From NCBI GenBank assembly GCA_963842065.1, contig CAWJEW010000002.1, forward strand, positions 248,001 through 312,000: a stretch of 64,000 bases of DNA, written 5' to 3'. The notes beneath the pieces were generated by a model. That model had not been told where the DNA came from. It did no database searches and was given only the letters and a program-made list of their open reading frames with translations. Shown here piece by piece: positions 41,093-50,276 of this stretch. The number at the start of each line of letters is the position of its first letter. Position 1 is the stretch's first letter. The translations under genes were made by a program, and so were the position numbers. This stretch comes from CAITWD01 sp963842065. GTDB taxonomy: Bacteria; Actinomycetota; Thermoleophilia; Miltoncostaeales; Miltoncostaeaceae.

Positions 41093-42199
41093 GTGTGCGA
41101 TGTGGATGAGGCCCATTTGGCCGAGCAGCTGATCGCGATTGATACCTCCGCCCCGGTGGGGCTCGAGCGCGCGATTGACTTTGTGGCCGGCTGGCTCGAT
41201 GCACGCGAGGTTCCCGTACGTGAAGTGCACGTCGGCGATCGTCGCTGCCTGCTCGCCCGCGTCGGGGACGGCCCGACCCACGTGCTGTTCAACGGCCACG
41301 TGGACGTGGTTCCCGGCCACCCCGGCCAGTTCAGGCCCGAGCGGCGTGCGGGTCGGCTCTACGGACGCGGCGCCTACGACATGAAGGCGGCGCTCGCGGC
41401 GATGATGATCGCCACCGCCGAGCTGGCCCGCGACGGGCTCGAGGGCGCGGTCCTGGATCTGATGATCGTGCCCGACGAGGAGCGCGGCGAGCCGGGCGAC
41501 AACTGCTCCGAGGCGCTGGTGCGCGACGGGCTCCGGGCGGATTTCGTCGTCTGCGGCGAGCCCACCGACATGCAGGTCGGCATCCAGGCCAAGGGCGTCG
41601 TGTTGCTGTGCCTGCACGTGCCGGGCACCGCCGCTCACGGGTCGACGCCGTGGCTCGGCGAGAACGCCGTGCTGCGGGCGATCGAGATCTACCGGCGCAT
41701 CGGCGAGCTGCCGTTCATGTCCGAGTCCTCGGAGATGTTTCCGAGCCCGTCGGTCAATCTTGGGCGCATCGAGGGCGGCACGGCACTCAACAGCGTGCCC
41801 GACACGTGCCGGATATGGGTCGACATCCGATCCCTGCCGGACCAAGACCGCGCCGGTATCGTCACCCAGATCCAGGCGCTCGATCCCGAGGTCACCGTCG
41901 AGCTGATCCTCGACAAGGCGGCCGCGCGGGTGTCGAGCACCCACCCGCTGGTGCAGGCCCTGGTCGACGTGGCGCGTGCGGCGGATCCGACCGCGCGGGC
42001 GGTCGGACGCGACGGCTCGTCCGACGCGATCGCGTTCCTGGGGGCCGGCGTGCCGGCGGTCGAGTTCGGGCCGGTCGGGGCCGGGCACCACGCTCCGGAC
42101 GAGTACGTGGAGATCGCCAGCCTGCAGCCCTATCGCGAGGCGTTGGTGGCGTTCGTGCGGGCGGTCGCAGCCGGCCGGCCGGCGGCGGTGGCCGGGTGA
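41093..42199 (+). CDS. M20 family peptidase/deacylase (ArgE/DapE type)
   Basis: About 368 residues of the zinc-dependent M20/ArgE-DapE-CPG2 family. Motifs are VLFNGHVDVVPGH (first zinc His/Asp), GRLYGRGAYDMKAALAAMMI (bridging Asp), VPDEERGEPGD (catalytic Glu-Glu), GTAAHGSTPWLGENAVLRAI (dimerisation-domain His) and VEFGPVGAGHHAPDEYVEIA (final His). Substrate is unknown: an acyl-amino acid or peptide. The start is GTG 41093 or GTG 41102; neither has a clear ribosome site. Its stop overlaps the ugd start by 4 bases. Confidence 0.92.
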   Translation: MCDVDEAHLAEQLIAIDTSAPVGLERAIDFVAGWLDAREVPVREVHVGDRRCLLARVGDGPTHVLFNGHVDVVPGHPGQFRPERRAGRLYGRGAYDMKAALAAMMIATAELARDGLEGAVLDLMIVPDEERGEPGDNCSEALVRDGLRADFVVCGEPTDMQVGIQAKGVVLLCLHVPGTAAHGSTPWLGENAVLRAIEIYRRIGELPFMSESSEMFPSPSVNLGRIEGGTALNSVPDTCRIWVDIRSLPDQDRAGIVTQIQALDPEVTVELILDKAAARVSSTHPLVQALVDVARAADPTARAVGRDGSSDAIAFLGAGVPAVEFGPVGAGHHAPDEYVEIASLQPYREALVAFVRAVAAGRPAAVAG

Positions 42200-43516
42200 G
42201 CGGCGCGCGCATCGGGGTCATCGGCGCAGGCTACGTCGGGCTGGTCTCCGGGGTGTGCCTGGCCGGCCTCGGCCACGCGGTGTGCATCCGCGACATCGAC
42301 GTGGGCAAGATCGACGCCCTCAACACCGGCCAGGTGCCGATCCACGAGCCGGGCCTGGAGGTGCTGATCGCCGAGCACCGCGGTCGCCTCACGTTCACCC
42401 TGGACCTGGAGCTGCTGGTCGCCACCAGCGACATTCTCATCGTGGCGGTCGACACGCCCCCCAGCTACTCCGGTGACGCCGACCTGTCGCGGGTGCTTGC
42501 CGTCGTCGACGGGCTCGGTGCGGTCGGCGGCGACCCACGCCACATTGTGGTGATGAAGAGCACGGTGCCCGTCGGTACCGGCGAGCGTGTGCGGCGCCAA
42601 CTGGATGCGTGCGGGCTCGGCCAGGTCGGCTACGTCGCCAACCCCGAATTCCTCAAGGAGGGCACGGCGATCGCGGACTTCATGCATCCGGACCGCGTCG
42701 TGGTCGGAGCCATTCGGCCAGCGGACGCGCGAGCGCGTGGCCGCGCTCTACGCGCCGCTGGGGGCGCCGGTGCTGCGCACGAGCGTGCCGACGGCCGAGA
42801 TGGTCAAGTACGCCTCCAACGCATTCTTGGCGACCAAGATCAGCTTCATCAACGAGATCGCCAACGTGTGCGAGGAGATCGGAGCCGACGTGGCCGTCGT
42901 CGCCGAGGGGATGGGGATGGACCCGCGCATCGGCGCATCGTTCCTGCGCCCGGGCATCGGGTTCGGGGGCTCCTGCTTTCCTAAGGACGTCGCCGCCCTC
43001 AAACAGCTGGCGGGCAACTCCGGCTACCACTTCCAGCTGTTGACGAGCGTGATCGAGGTCAACGAACTGCAAAAGCGCCGCGTGGTCGGCAAGCTCAAGA
43101 AGTACCTCGGTGACGTGCGTGGACGCCGCATTGCCCTGTTGGGGCTGGCGTTCAAGCCAGGCACCGACGACATGCGCGAGGCCGCGAGCCTCGTGTTGGC
43201 GGGGCGACTGCTGGCCGAGGGGGCGCACGTGGTCGGCTGGGATCCGGTCGTCGGCGATCTGGACGGGCTGGCCGGCGTCGAGCTGGCGACGAGCCCGCAG
43301 GCCGCGCTCGCCGGCGCGGAGGCCTGCGTGATCGTGACCGAATGGCCGCAGATCGTGGCGCTCGACTGGCCCGGGTTGGTCGGCGCGATGGCCCAACCGG
43401 TGGTGATCGACGGTCGCAACGCGCTCGATCCCGGCGCCATGACCCGCGCGGGCTATCGCTACGAGGGCATCGGCCGGTTGCCGGACGCCGTGTCCGGCGC
43501 CGCGGGAATCGGGTAG
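42196..43516 (+). pseudogene. ugd: UDP-glucose/GDP-mannose 6-dehydrogenase, apparent frameshift
   Basis: Nucleotide-sugar dehydrogenase that oxidises UDP-glucose (or GDP-mannose) to the uronic acid. The first part from GTG 42196 has the NAD motif RIGVIGAGYVGLVSGVCLAG, then VPIHEPGLEVLI, VDTPPSYSGDADLSRVL, MKSTVPVGTGERVRRQL and NPEFLKEGTAIADFMHPDRV. At about 42708-42716 the frame changes: the rest (RERVAALYAPLGAPVLRTSV, AEMVKYASNAFLATKISFIN, then the catalytic Cys region FGGSCFPKDVAAL and LLGLAFKPGTDDMREAASLV) lies one base further on. Removing one base in GCCATTCGG restores a full protein. The catalytic residues are intact, so a sequence error is at least as likely as real inactivation. Confidence 0.88.
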
Positions 43517-43522
43517 CGGCAC

Positions 43523-44596
43523 ATGCAGGCAGTCATTCTCGTCGGCGGACAGGGCACGCGGCTGCGGCCGCTGACGGCGACGCGCCCCAAGCCGATGATG
43601 CCCCTGGTGGACCGGCCCTTTGTCGCCCATCAGATCGAGCACCTCGTGCGCTACGGGATCCATGACGTCGTGTTCTCGTGCGGCTACCGGCCCGACGCGC
43701 TCGAGGCGTACTTCGGCGACGGCGAGCGCTTCGGCGTGCGGGTGCGCTACGTGACCGATCCCGTGCCGCTGGGCACCGCCGGTGCGGTGGCCAACGCGGT
43801 GCCGGCGTTCGACCATCCCGACGACGTGCTCGTGCTCAACGGCGACATCCTGACCGACCTCGATCTCGAGGCGTTTCGCAAGGCACACGTGGCTGCAGGC
43901 GCCGCGGGCAGCATCGCGCTGACTCCGGTCACCGACCCCAGCGCGTACGGGCTGGTGCGCCTGCGCGAGAACCGGGCGGTGTCCGAGTTCCTCGAGAAGC
44001 CCAGCGAAGACGAGCTCATCCCCGGGGAGCCGTATCTCATCAATGCGGGGACCTACCTGCTCTCCCTCGAGGTGATCGCAGCGATCCCGACCGACCGCGC
44101 CTGCTCGATCGAGCGCGAGGTCTTCCCGGCGCTGGCCGAGCAGGGCCGCCTGTTCGGGTACCCGAGCACCGCCTACTGGCGCGACATTGGGACGCCCCAG
44201 TCGTATCTGGACGCCCACCACGACATGCTTGCCGGCGCGGTCTCCAGCGCCAACCTGGCCGGCGAGATCCATCTGGGCCCTGGAACTATTGTTGAGCCGA
44301 CGGCGCGTGTTGCCGATCGTGCTTGTGTCGGCGCCGATTGCGTCATCGCGGCCGGCGCGCAGGTGCTCGGCAGCGTGCTCGGCGCGCAGACGCGCGTCGG
44401 CGCGAATGCGTACATCGAAGGCTGCGTGATTGGTGAAGGTGTGGACATCGGTGCGGGGGTGCGGCTCGACGGCCTCGTGGTCGTGGGCGACCGTGCCCGC
44501 ATCGCCCCGGGGCTCGAGATCACGGGTCCCGCGGTGATCGACGTCGATGAGACCCGCGAGGACTCGGTGGCCGATCCGGCCGGGAGGGAGCACTGA
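43523..44596 (+). CDS. Sugar nucleotidyltransferase with hexapeptide domain
   Basis: 357 residues. N-terminal nucleotidyltransferase domain (AVILVGGQGTRLRPLTATRP, KPMMPLVDRP, LVLNGDILTDLD, EFLEKPSEDELIPGEPYLIN, YWRDIGTPQSYLDAH) and a C-terminal left-handed beta-helix of hexapeptide repeats. Closest in layout to mannose-1-phosphate guanylyltransferases of the GMPP group; the domain arrangement also fits glucose-1-phosphate thymidylyl- or uridylyltransferases. It lies 6 bases after ugd and overlaps the SIS isomerase gene by one base, making a sugar-nucleotide operon. Confidence 0.9.
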   Translation: MQAVILVGGQGTRLRPLTATRPKPMMPLVDRPFVAHQIEHLVRYGIHDVVFSCGYRPDALEAYFGDGERFGVRVRYVTDPVPLGTAGAVANAVPAFDHPDDVLVLNGDILTDLDLEAFRKAHVAAGAAGSIALTPVTDPSAYGLVRLRENRAVSEFLEKPSEDELIPGEPYLINAGTYLLSLEVIAAIPTDRACSIEREVFPALAEQGRLFGYPSTAYWRDIGTPQSYLDAHHDMLAGAVSSANLAGEIHLGPGTIVEPTARVADRACVGADCVIAAGAQVLGSVLGAQTRVGANAYIEGCVIGEGVDIGAGVRLDGLVVVGDRARIAPGLEITGPAVIDVDETREDSVADPAGREH

Positions 44597-45687
44597 TGAG
44601 CGACGGCGCGCTGGACCGCCAGGATTCGTATGGGATCGACTCGCTCGGCCTGTTCGAGGTCATCGGGGACTCGGTGGCGATCTTCGACCGCGCCCGGGCG
44701 GGCGCCGAAGCGGTCGACCTGGTCTGGCCGGCGGCCGCCATCCAGAACGTGGCGATCGCCGGCATGGGCGGCTCGGGGATCGCGGGCGATCTGGCGGTGG
44801 GCGTGTGGCGCGAGCGGCTGCGCCATCCGGCCACGGTGCTGCGCGACTACTACCTGCCCGGCTGGGTCGGCGAGAACACGCTCGTCGTGTTGAGTTCGTA
44901 CTCGGGCGAGACCGAGGAAACGCTGACGGTCGCCAGCCAGGCCACCGAGCGCAACGCGCTCTGTGTGGCGATCACCAGCGGCGGCAAGCTGGGGACCTTC
45001 TACCGCGAGATGGGCGTGCCCGTCATCGACCTGCCCGCGGGGCTGCAGCCCCGCGCGGCCATCCTTGAGCTGCTGATCCCACTGGTGGTGGTGCTCGGGC
45101 GCATGGGCGTCATCGCCCCGCCGGATGTCGAACTCGACGATGCGCGCCAAGTGATCCTCGATGGCGTCGACGCGCTCGGTCCGGAGGTGCTCACCGATCA
45201 GAACCTGGCCAAGCAGGTCGCCCTCGGGCTGCTGGATTCGGTGCCGCTGATCTGGGGCGCCGAGGCCACCTCCGCGGTCGCGCGACGCTGGAAGTGCCAG
45301 ATCAACGAGAACGCCGAGATGCCCGCGTACTGGTCGGTGCTTCCCGAGGCCAACCACAACGAGATCTGTGCGTACGGCGAGGCGTCGCCGGTCGGCCGGA
45401 TGACCCAGATGGTGCTGCTGCGCGACCCGCACCAGCACCGCCAGGTCGCCCGGCGCATCGAGCTCACCCGCGAGCTCATCGCTCCGGCGCTGGGAGGAGT
45501 CCTCGAGTTGGCGGCCGACGGCAACACGCCGTTCGGGCGCATGCTCGACCTGGTGATGCTCGGCGACTATGTGTCCTTGTACCTGGCGATCGCGCGCGGG
45601 GTGGACCCGGGCCCGGTCGACATGATCGGCCGCCTCAAGGCGCGCCTGGCCGAGACCGGCTACGGGCGCACGGCCGATCCTGTCTAG
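44596..45687 (+). CDS. Bifunctional phosphoglucose/phosphomannose isomerase-like SIS protein
   Basis: 363 residues of the SIS-domain PGI/PMI family found in archaea and actinobacteria, interconverting fructose-6-P with glucose-6-P or mannose-6-P. Motifs are VAIAGMGGSGIAGDLAVGVW, VVLSSYSGETEETLTVASQA, NAEMPAYWSVLPEANHNEIC (catalytic Glu/His) and RHxQ-like DPHQHRQVARRIELT. Its ATG begins inside the previous stop (TGATG). Together with the nucleotidyltransferase it would make a GDP-mannose-type precursor route, an inference from context. Confidence 0.9.
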   Translation: MSDGALDRQDSYGIDSLGLFEVIGDSVAIFDRARAGAEAVDLVWPAAAIQNVAIAGMGGSGIAGDLAVGVWRERLRHPATVLRDYYLPGWVGENTLVVLSSYSGETEETLTVASQATERNALCVAITSGGKLGTFYREMGVPVIDLPAGLQPRAAILELLIPLVVVLGRMGVIAPPDVELDDARQVILDGVDALGPEVLTDQNLAKQVALGLLDSVPLIWGAEATSAVARRWKCQINENAEMPAYWSVLPEANHNEICAYGEASPVGRMTQMVLLRDPHQHRQVARRIELTRELIAPALGGVLELAADGNTPFGRMLDLVMLGDYVSLYLAIARGVDPGPVDMIGRLKARLAETGYGRTADPV

Positions 45688-45712
45688 GGCCCACGGACCC
45701 ACTGGGCACGGT

Positions 45713-46870
45713 ATGACGCGGCTGGAGTCCTCGCCCACCGGCGATCCGGGGCCTCCGGCCGGCGCGGGTCTCGCACCGGGCGACATCCTCGCCCTCGGCG
45801 ACGGGGAGGTCGTCCTGCTCGATCAGACGCGGCTGCCGGGGGAGGTCGTGTATCGCCGCTGCAGCGACTGGGGCGAGGTCGCTGACGCCATCCGCACGTT
45901 GTCCGTGCGGGGGGCGCCGGCCATCGGAATCGCCGGCGCGATGGGCGTCGCCCTGGCCGCCCAGCATGCCGACCATGACGATGCCGGCGCCTACCTGGCG
46001 AGCGTGCATGCCGCCGCCGACGCCCTCGCCGCAACCCGTCCCACCGCCGTGAACCTGACCTGGGCCATTGGACAGCAGCGGGCGATCCTGGCCGGCCATC
46101 CCGGGCCGACCGAGGCGATCACCGCGAGCCTGCGTCTGTTCGCCAAGCGCCTGCACGAGGCGGAGATCGCGCGGTGCCGGGCGATGGCAGCGCACGGCAG
46201 GGTGCTGTTTCAGCGCGGGGCGCGGATCCTCACCCACTGCAACACCGGGGCGCTGGCGACCGGTGGGGTCGGAACCGCGCTCGGCGTGGTCCGGGCGGTC
46301 TACGCCGCCGATCCGAGCGTCACGGTGCTGGTCGACGAGACGCGTCCGCTCCTGCAGGGCGCTCGGCTGACCGCCTGGGAGCTGGCCCGCGACGGGATCC
46401 CGTTTGTGCTCATCACCGACTCGATGGCGGCCTCGCTGATGGCCGACGGCCAGGTCACGCACGTCATCGTCGGCGCCGACCGCATCGCGTCCAACGGCGA
46501 CGTGGTCAACAAGATCGGCACGTACGCGCTGGCGGTCCTCGCGCGCGAGCACGGGCTGCCGTTCATCGTCGTCGCGCCGACCTCAACCATCGACCTCGCA
46601 ACGCCGAGCGGGTCCGAGGTGGTCATCGAAGAACGCGCTGCGGAGGAGGTGCACGAGGTCGCACTGTTCGGGCGCGACGCCGCGCCGAAGGGGGTGTCGG
46701 TGCGCAATCCGGCCTTCGATCGGACGCCGGCGCGCCTGGTCAGCGCGATCGTGACCGAACAGGGTGTCCATCGGCCGCCGTATGCCGATACCCTGCGTGC
46801 CGCGGTTGCGGCGTCCGACCCGCTTGATGCGGAGACCGGCCGCCGGTCACCCGGTGCCCAACGCACCTGA
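45713..46870 (+). CDS. mtnA: S-methyl-5-thioribose-1-phosphate isomerase
   Basis: 385 residues of the eIF2B-related isomerase family, in methionine salvage (or 5-deoxyribose salvage). Motifs are VVLLDQTRLPGEVVYRRCSD, IRTLSVRGAPAIGIAGAMGV, the catalytic Cys in ILTHCNTGALATGGVGTALG, ETRPLLQGARLTAWELARDG, and the catalytic Asp in VGADRIASNGDVVNKIGTYA. The first 40 residues are a variable extension. No other mtn gene is nearby, which is common in actinobacteria. Confidence 0.94.
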   Translation: MTRLESSPTGDPGPPAGAGLAPGDILALGDGEVVLLDQTRLPGEVVYRRCSDWGEVADAIRTLSVRGAPAIGIAGAMGVALAAQHADHDDAGAYLASVHAAADALAATRPTAVNLTWAIGQQRAILAGHPGPTEAITASLRLFAKRLHEAEIARCRAMAAHGRVLFQRGARILTHCNTGALATGGVGTALGVVRAVYAADPSVTVLVDETRPLLQGARLTAWELARDGIPFVLITDSMAASLMADGQVTHVIVGADRIASNGDVVNKIGTYALAVLAREHGLPFIVVAPTSTIDLATPSGSEVVIEERAAEEVHEVALFGRDAAPKGVSVRNPAFDRTPARLVSAIVTEQGVHRPPYADTLRAAVAASDPLDAETGRRSPGAQRT

Positions 46871-46933
46871 GCCAGCGATGACCGGAGTACGATCAGGGGG
46901 CCGGTCCGGTTTGTTCACGAACAAGGGGGGCAC

Positions 46934-47503
46934 ATGCAGCTACAGGTAAAGGGCAAGAACATGCCCGTGACGGACGCGCTCTTTGACTACGCCGAGCGCA
47001 AGCTGCAGCGGCTGACGAAGATCCTGCCGCCATGGGACGAGCCGCCGATCGTGGAGCTGGAGCTCTCGGTTGAGCGCAACCCGAAGATCGCCAAGCCCCA
47101 GACGGCCGAGGTCACGGTCCGCACGCGCGGCGGTATCCTGCGGGTGCGCGAGAGCGCCGAGGACATGTACGCCGCCATCGACCAGGCTGCCCACAAGCTC
47201 GAGCGCCAGGCAGCTCGCTACCGCGAGCGCCGGCGCCGGCATCGCGCGCCCCACGAGCACGGTCCCGAGCCGGTCGAGATGATCGGCCCCGAGCTGGAGC
47301 ACGTGGCGGAAGCCGAGGGCCCGCGCGTCGTGAAGACCAAGCAGTTCGCCGTGAAGCCAATGTCCTCCGAGGAGGCCGCGCTGCACATGGACATGCTGCA
47401 CCACGACTTCTACGTGTTCCGCAGCGCCGAGACCGGCGACGTCAACGTGGTCTACCGCCGCCGCGACGGCGACGTGGGCCTCATCGTGCCCGAACGGGCA
47501 TGA
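46934..47503 (+). CDS. hpf: Ribosome hibernation promoting factor, long form
   Basis: 189 residues. Long-type HPF pairs ribosomes into inactive 100S dimers in stationary phase. The N-terminal domain (MQLQVKGKNMPVTDALFDYA, ELELSVERNPKIAKPQTAEV, EDMYAAIDQAAHKLERQAAR) binds the 30S mRNA channel; a linker of about 30 residues leads to the C-terminal dimerisation domain (VKTKQFAVKPMSSEEAALHM, DMLHHDFYVFRSAETGDVNV, VYRRRDGDVGLIVPE). Complete. It is immediately upstream of secA, a widely conserved arrangement. Confidence 0.96.
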   Translation: MQLQVKGKNMPVTDALFDYAERKLQRLTKILPPWDEPPIVELELSVERNPKIAKPQTAEVTVRTRGGILRVRESAEDMYAAIDQAAHKLERQAARYRERRRRHRAPHEHGPEPVEMIGPELEHVAEAEGPRVVKTKQFAVKPMSSEEAALHMDMLHHDFYVFRSAETGDVNVVYRRRDGDVGLIVPERA

Positions 47504-47511
47504 CACCAACG

Positions 47512-47538
47512 GCACGCGCCGGTGACGACGGCGCGTGC
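47512..47538 (+). terminator. Hairpin terminator between hpf and secA
   Basis: GCACGCGCC/GGCGCGTGC form a perfect 9-bp stem with a 9-base loop, 9 bases after the hpf stop. No U-run follows. Confidence 0.65.
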
Positions 47539-47617
47539 GACCGGTCGTGGTCTCGTGACCGTCCGCACCGTTGCTACGATCGCGGGACCCACATCGGCAA
47601 CATCGGCTGAGGTTTAG

Positions 47618-50257
47618 GTGTCCACGGATCTGCTCAACAAGGTGCTGCGTCTCGGCGAGGGTCGCCAGATCAAGCAGATGCAGTCGCGAACCGTCTCCAT
47701 CGGGGCCCTGGAGCCCGAGTTGGAGCGGCTCTCGGACGACGAGCTGCTGCAGCGCTCCCACGGCCTGCGGGAGCAGGTCGCCAACGGCGCCGACCTCGAC
47801 GAGATCCTCGTGGATGCCTTCGCGCTGGTGCGGGAAGTGGGGCGGCGCACCCTGGGGCTGCGCCTCTACGACGTCCAGCTGATCGGCGCCCAGGTGCTGC
47901 ACGCCGGACGGATCGCCGAGATGAAGACCGGTGAGGGCAAGACCTTCGCCGCGACCGCCGCCGTCTACCTGAACGCGCTGGGCGGTAACGGCGTGCACGT
48001 GGTCACGGTCAACGACTACCTCGCCCGTCGTGACGCGGAGTGGATGCGCCCGGTCTATACGGGGCTCGGCACCACGGTCGGTGTCGTCGAGACCACGCTC
48101 GATCCGCTGGCGCGTCGCGAGGCATACGCGGCCGACGCCACGTACGGCACCAACTCCGAGTTCGGCTTCGATTACCTGCGCGACAACATGGCCGTGCAGT
48201 TGGCGGACACCGTCCAGCGCGGCCACAACTTCTGCATCGTGGACGAGGTCGACTCGATCCTGATCGACGAAGCGCGTACCCCGCTGATCATCTCCGGCAT
48301 CCCAGAGGCGGCCGCCGACACCTACTACCGCTTTGCCCGCATCATCCCGACCCTGCGCAAGCGCACCGACTACGAGATCGACGAGAAGGCGCGATCGGCC
48401 GCGCCGACCGAACGCGGCGTCGAGAAGATCGAGCGCGCCCTGGGGATCGAGAACCTGTACCTCGACATCCACGGGCAGCTGGTCAACCACCTGATCCAGG
48501 CGCTCAAGGCCCACGCGCTCTACCACCGCGACAAGGAATACATCGTCCGCGAGGGCGAGGTGCTGATCGTCGACGAGTTTACCGGCCGAGTGCTTGAAGG
48601 CCGGCGCTACTCGGAGGGCCTGCACCAGGCGATCGAGGCCAAGGAGGGCCTGCGGATCCGCGAGGAGAACCAGACCCTGGCGACGATCACCCTCCAGAAC
48701 TACTTCCGCATGTACGACAAGCTCTCAGGCATGACCGGTACGGCCGCCACCGAGGCGAACGAGTTCAACAAGATCTACAACGCCGACGTGGTGTCGATCC
48801 CGACGAATGTGCCGGTTACGCGCGTCGACGAGCAGGACTACATCTTCAAGACCAAGGACGCGAAGTTCGCGGCCGTCGCCGACGACATCGCCAGCGCCCA
48901 CGAGCGGGGCCAGCCGGTCTTGGTCGGCACGATCTCGGTCGAGATCTCCGAGGCCCTCTCGCAGGACCTGGCCCGTCGCGGCGTCCCGCACAACGTCCTG
49001 AACGCCAAGCAGCACGAGCGGGAGGCCGAGATCATCAAGAACGCCGGCGCGGTCGGCGCCGTCACCATCGCGACCAACATGGCCGGCCGTGGTGTGGACA
49101 TCAAGCTCGCCGAGGGCGTGGCGGACCTCGGCGGCCTGTACGTCGTCGGCACCGAGCGTCATGAGAGCCGGCGCATCGACAACCAGTTGCGCGGCCGTTC
49201 CGGCCGCCAGGGCGACCCGGGCCGCACGCGCTTTTACCTGTCGGCCGAAGACGACCTCATCCGGGTGTTCGCCGGCGACCGCATCTACAAGATCCTCGAC
49301 CGCCTTGGGCCCGGCGATGATCTGCCGATCGAGTCCAAGATGCTCACGCGCACCATCGAGGGCGCGCAGAAGAAGGTTGAGGAGATGAACTTCAACATCC
49401 GCAAGACGGTGTTGGAGTACGACGACGTCCTCAACAAGCAGCGTGAGGTCATCTATGCCGAGCGCCGTCGTGTGCTCGAGGGCGAAGACCTCTCCGAGCA
49501 GGCGCGCGACTGGATCGCTGACGTGCTGGTGGAGGAGGTCGATCTGTATGCCCGCGAGGACACCGACGCGACCGAATGGGATCTGCCGGGGCTCATCGCC
49601 AGCCTGCGCACGTTCTATCCGCTCTCGCTGTCGGTCGACGATCTGACCGATACCCCCGACGGCGAGGTGGCGACCCGCGAGGACCTGCTCGACCGCCTTG
49701 AGGACGATGCGATCGACGCCTATGAGCGCCAGGAGGCGAACATCGGGCCTGAGAACATCCGCGAGTGGGAGCGCTACGTGCTGCTGCAGGTCGTCGACCT
49801 GCACTGGCGCGAGCAGCTGTACGCGATGGACTACCTGCGCGAGGGGATCCACCTGCGTGCGCTGGCCCAGCTGGACCCGCTGTCCTCGTACCGCACCGAG
49901 GGCCACCAGATGTTCGACGAGACGATGGCGATGATCCGGCGCGAGTTCGTGCGCTACATGTTCCACGTCGAGACGACACCGCCCGAGGAGCGCGAGGTTG
50001 CCCAGCCCGCGCGCGTCGACTACACCTATCAGGCCGAGCCGATCCAGGGGTTCCAGGCGCTCGAGGCGGCGGTCGCCCACGACCCGGCGCTCGCGGCCGT
50101 GGCCGAGGCCGAACCTGAGCCCGAGACCGTCGCGATGCCCGCGATGCCGGTGGTCGAGCAGCGGATCGTGGCCCCGGAAGACCGCATCGGCCGCAACGAC
50201 CCGTGCTGGTGCGGATCGGGGCTCAAGTACAAGAAGTGCCACGGCGCGGCCGTCTAG
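47618..50257 (+). CDS. secA: Protein translocase ATPase SecA
   Basis: 879-residue motor of the Sec export pathway. Nucleotide-binding fold 1 has Walker A AEMKTGEGKTFAATAAVYLN and DEVDSILIDEARTPLIISG; the preprotein cross-linking and helical scaffold domains follow, with motifs ILNAKQHEREAEIIKNAG-type VLNAKQHEREAEII, ATNMAGRGVDIKL and LRGRSGRQGDPGRTRFYLS. The C-terminus keeps the zinc-binding SEC-C motif NDPCWCGSGLKYKKCHG, which contacts SecB or ribosomes. The start is GTG 47618. It appears to be the primary SecA (SecA1). Confidence 0.98.
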   Translation: MSTDLLNKVLRLGEGRQIKQMQSRTVSIGALEPELERLSDDELLQRSHGLREQVANGADLDEILVDAFALVREVGRRTLGLRLYDVQLIGAQVLHAGRIAEMKTGEGKTFAATAAVYLNALGGNGVHVVTVNDYLARRDAEWMRPVYTGLGTTVGVVETTLDPLARREAYAADATYGTNSEFGFDYLRDNMAVQLADTVQRGHNFCIVDEVDSILIDEARTPLIISGIPEAAADTYYRFARIIPTLRKRTDYEIDEKARSAAPTERGVEKIERALGIENLYLDIHGQLVNHLIQALKAHALYHRDKEYIVREGEVLIVDEFTGRVLEGRRYSEGLHQAIEAKEGLRIREENQTLATITLQNYFRMYDKLSGMTGTAATEANEFNKIYNADVVSIPTNVPVTRVDEQDYIFKTKDAKFAAVADDIASAHERGQPVLVGTISVEISEALSQDLARRGVPHNVLNAKQHEREAEIIKNAGAVGAVTIATNMAGRGVDIKLAEGVADLGGLYVVGTERHESRRIDNQLRGRSGRQGDPGRTRFYLSAEDDLIRVFAGDRIYKILDRLGPGDDLPIESKMLTRTIEGAQKKVEEMNFNIRKTVLEYDDVLNKQREVIYAERRRVLEGEDLSEQARDWIADVLVEEVDLYAREDTDATEWDLPGLIASLRTFYPLSLSVDDLTDTPDGEVATREDLLDRLEDDAIDAYERQEANIGPENIREWERYVLLQVVDLHWREQLYAMDYLREGIHLRALAQLDPLSSYRTEGHQMFDETMAMIRREFVRYMFHVETTPPEEREVAQPARVDYTYQAEPIQGFQALEAAVAHDPALAAVAEAEPEPETVAMPAMPVVEQRIVAPEDRIGRNDPCWCGSGLKYKKCHGAAV

Positions 50258-50276
50258 CCCGCACCGCACCGACCAG

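Noticed and set aside
42680..44593. 637-codon minus-strand frame
   Set aside because: Antisense to ugd and the nucleotidyltransferase; composition follows the mirrored codons of those genes.
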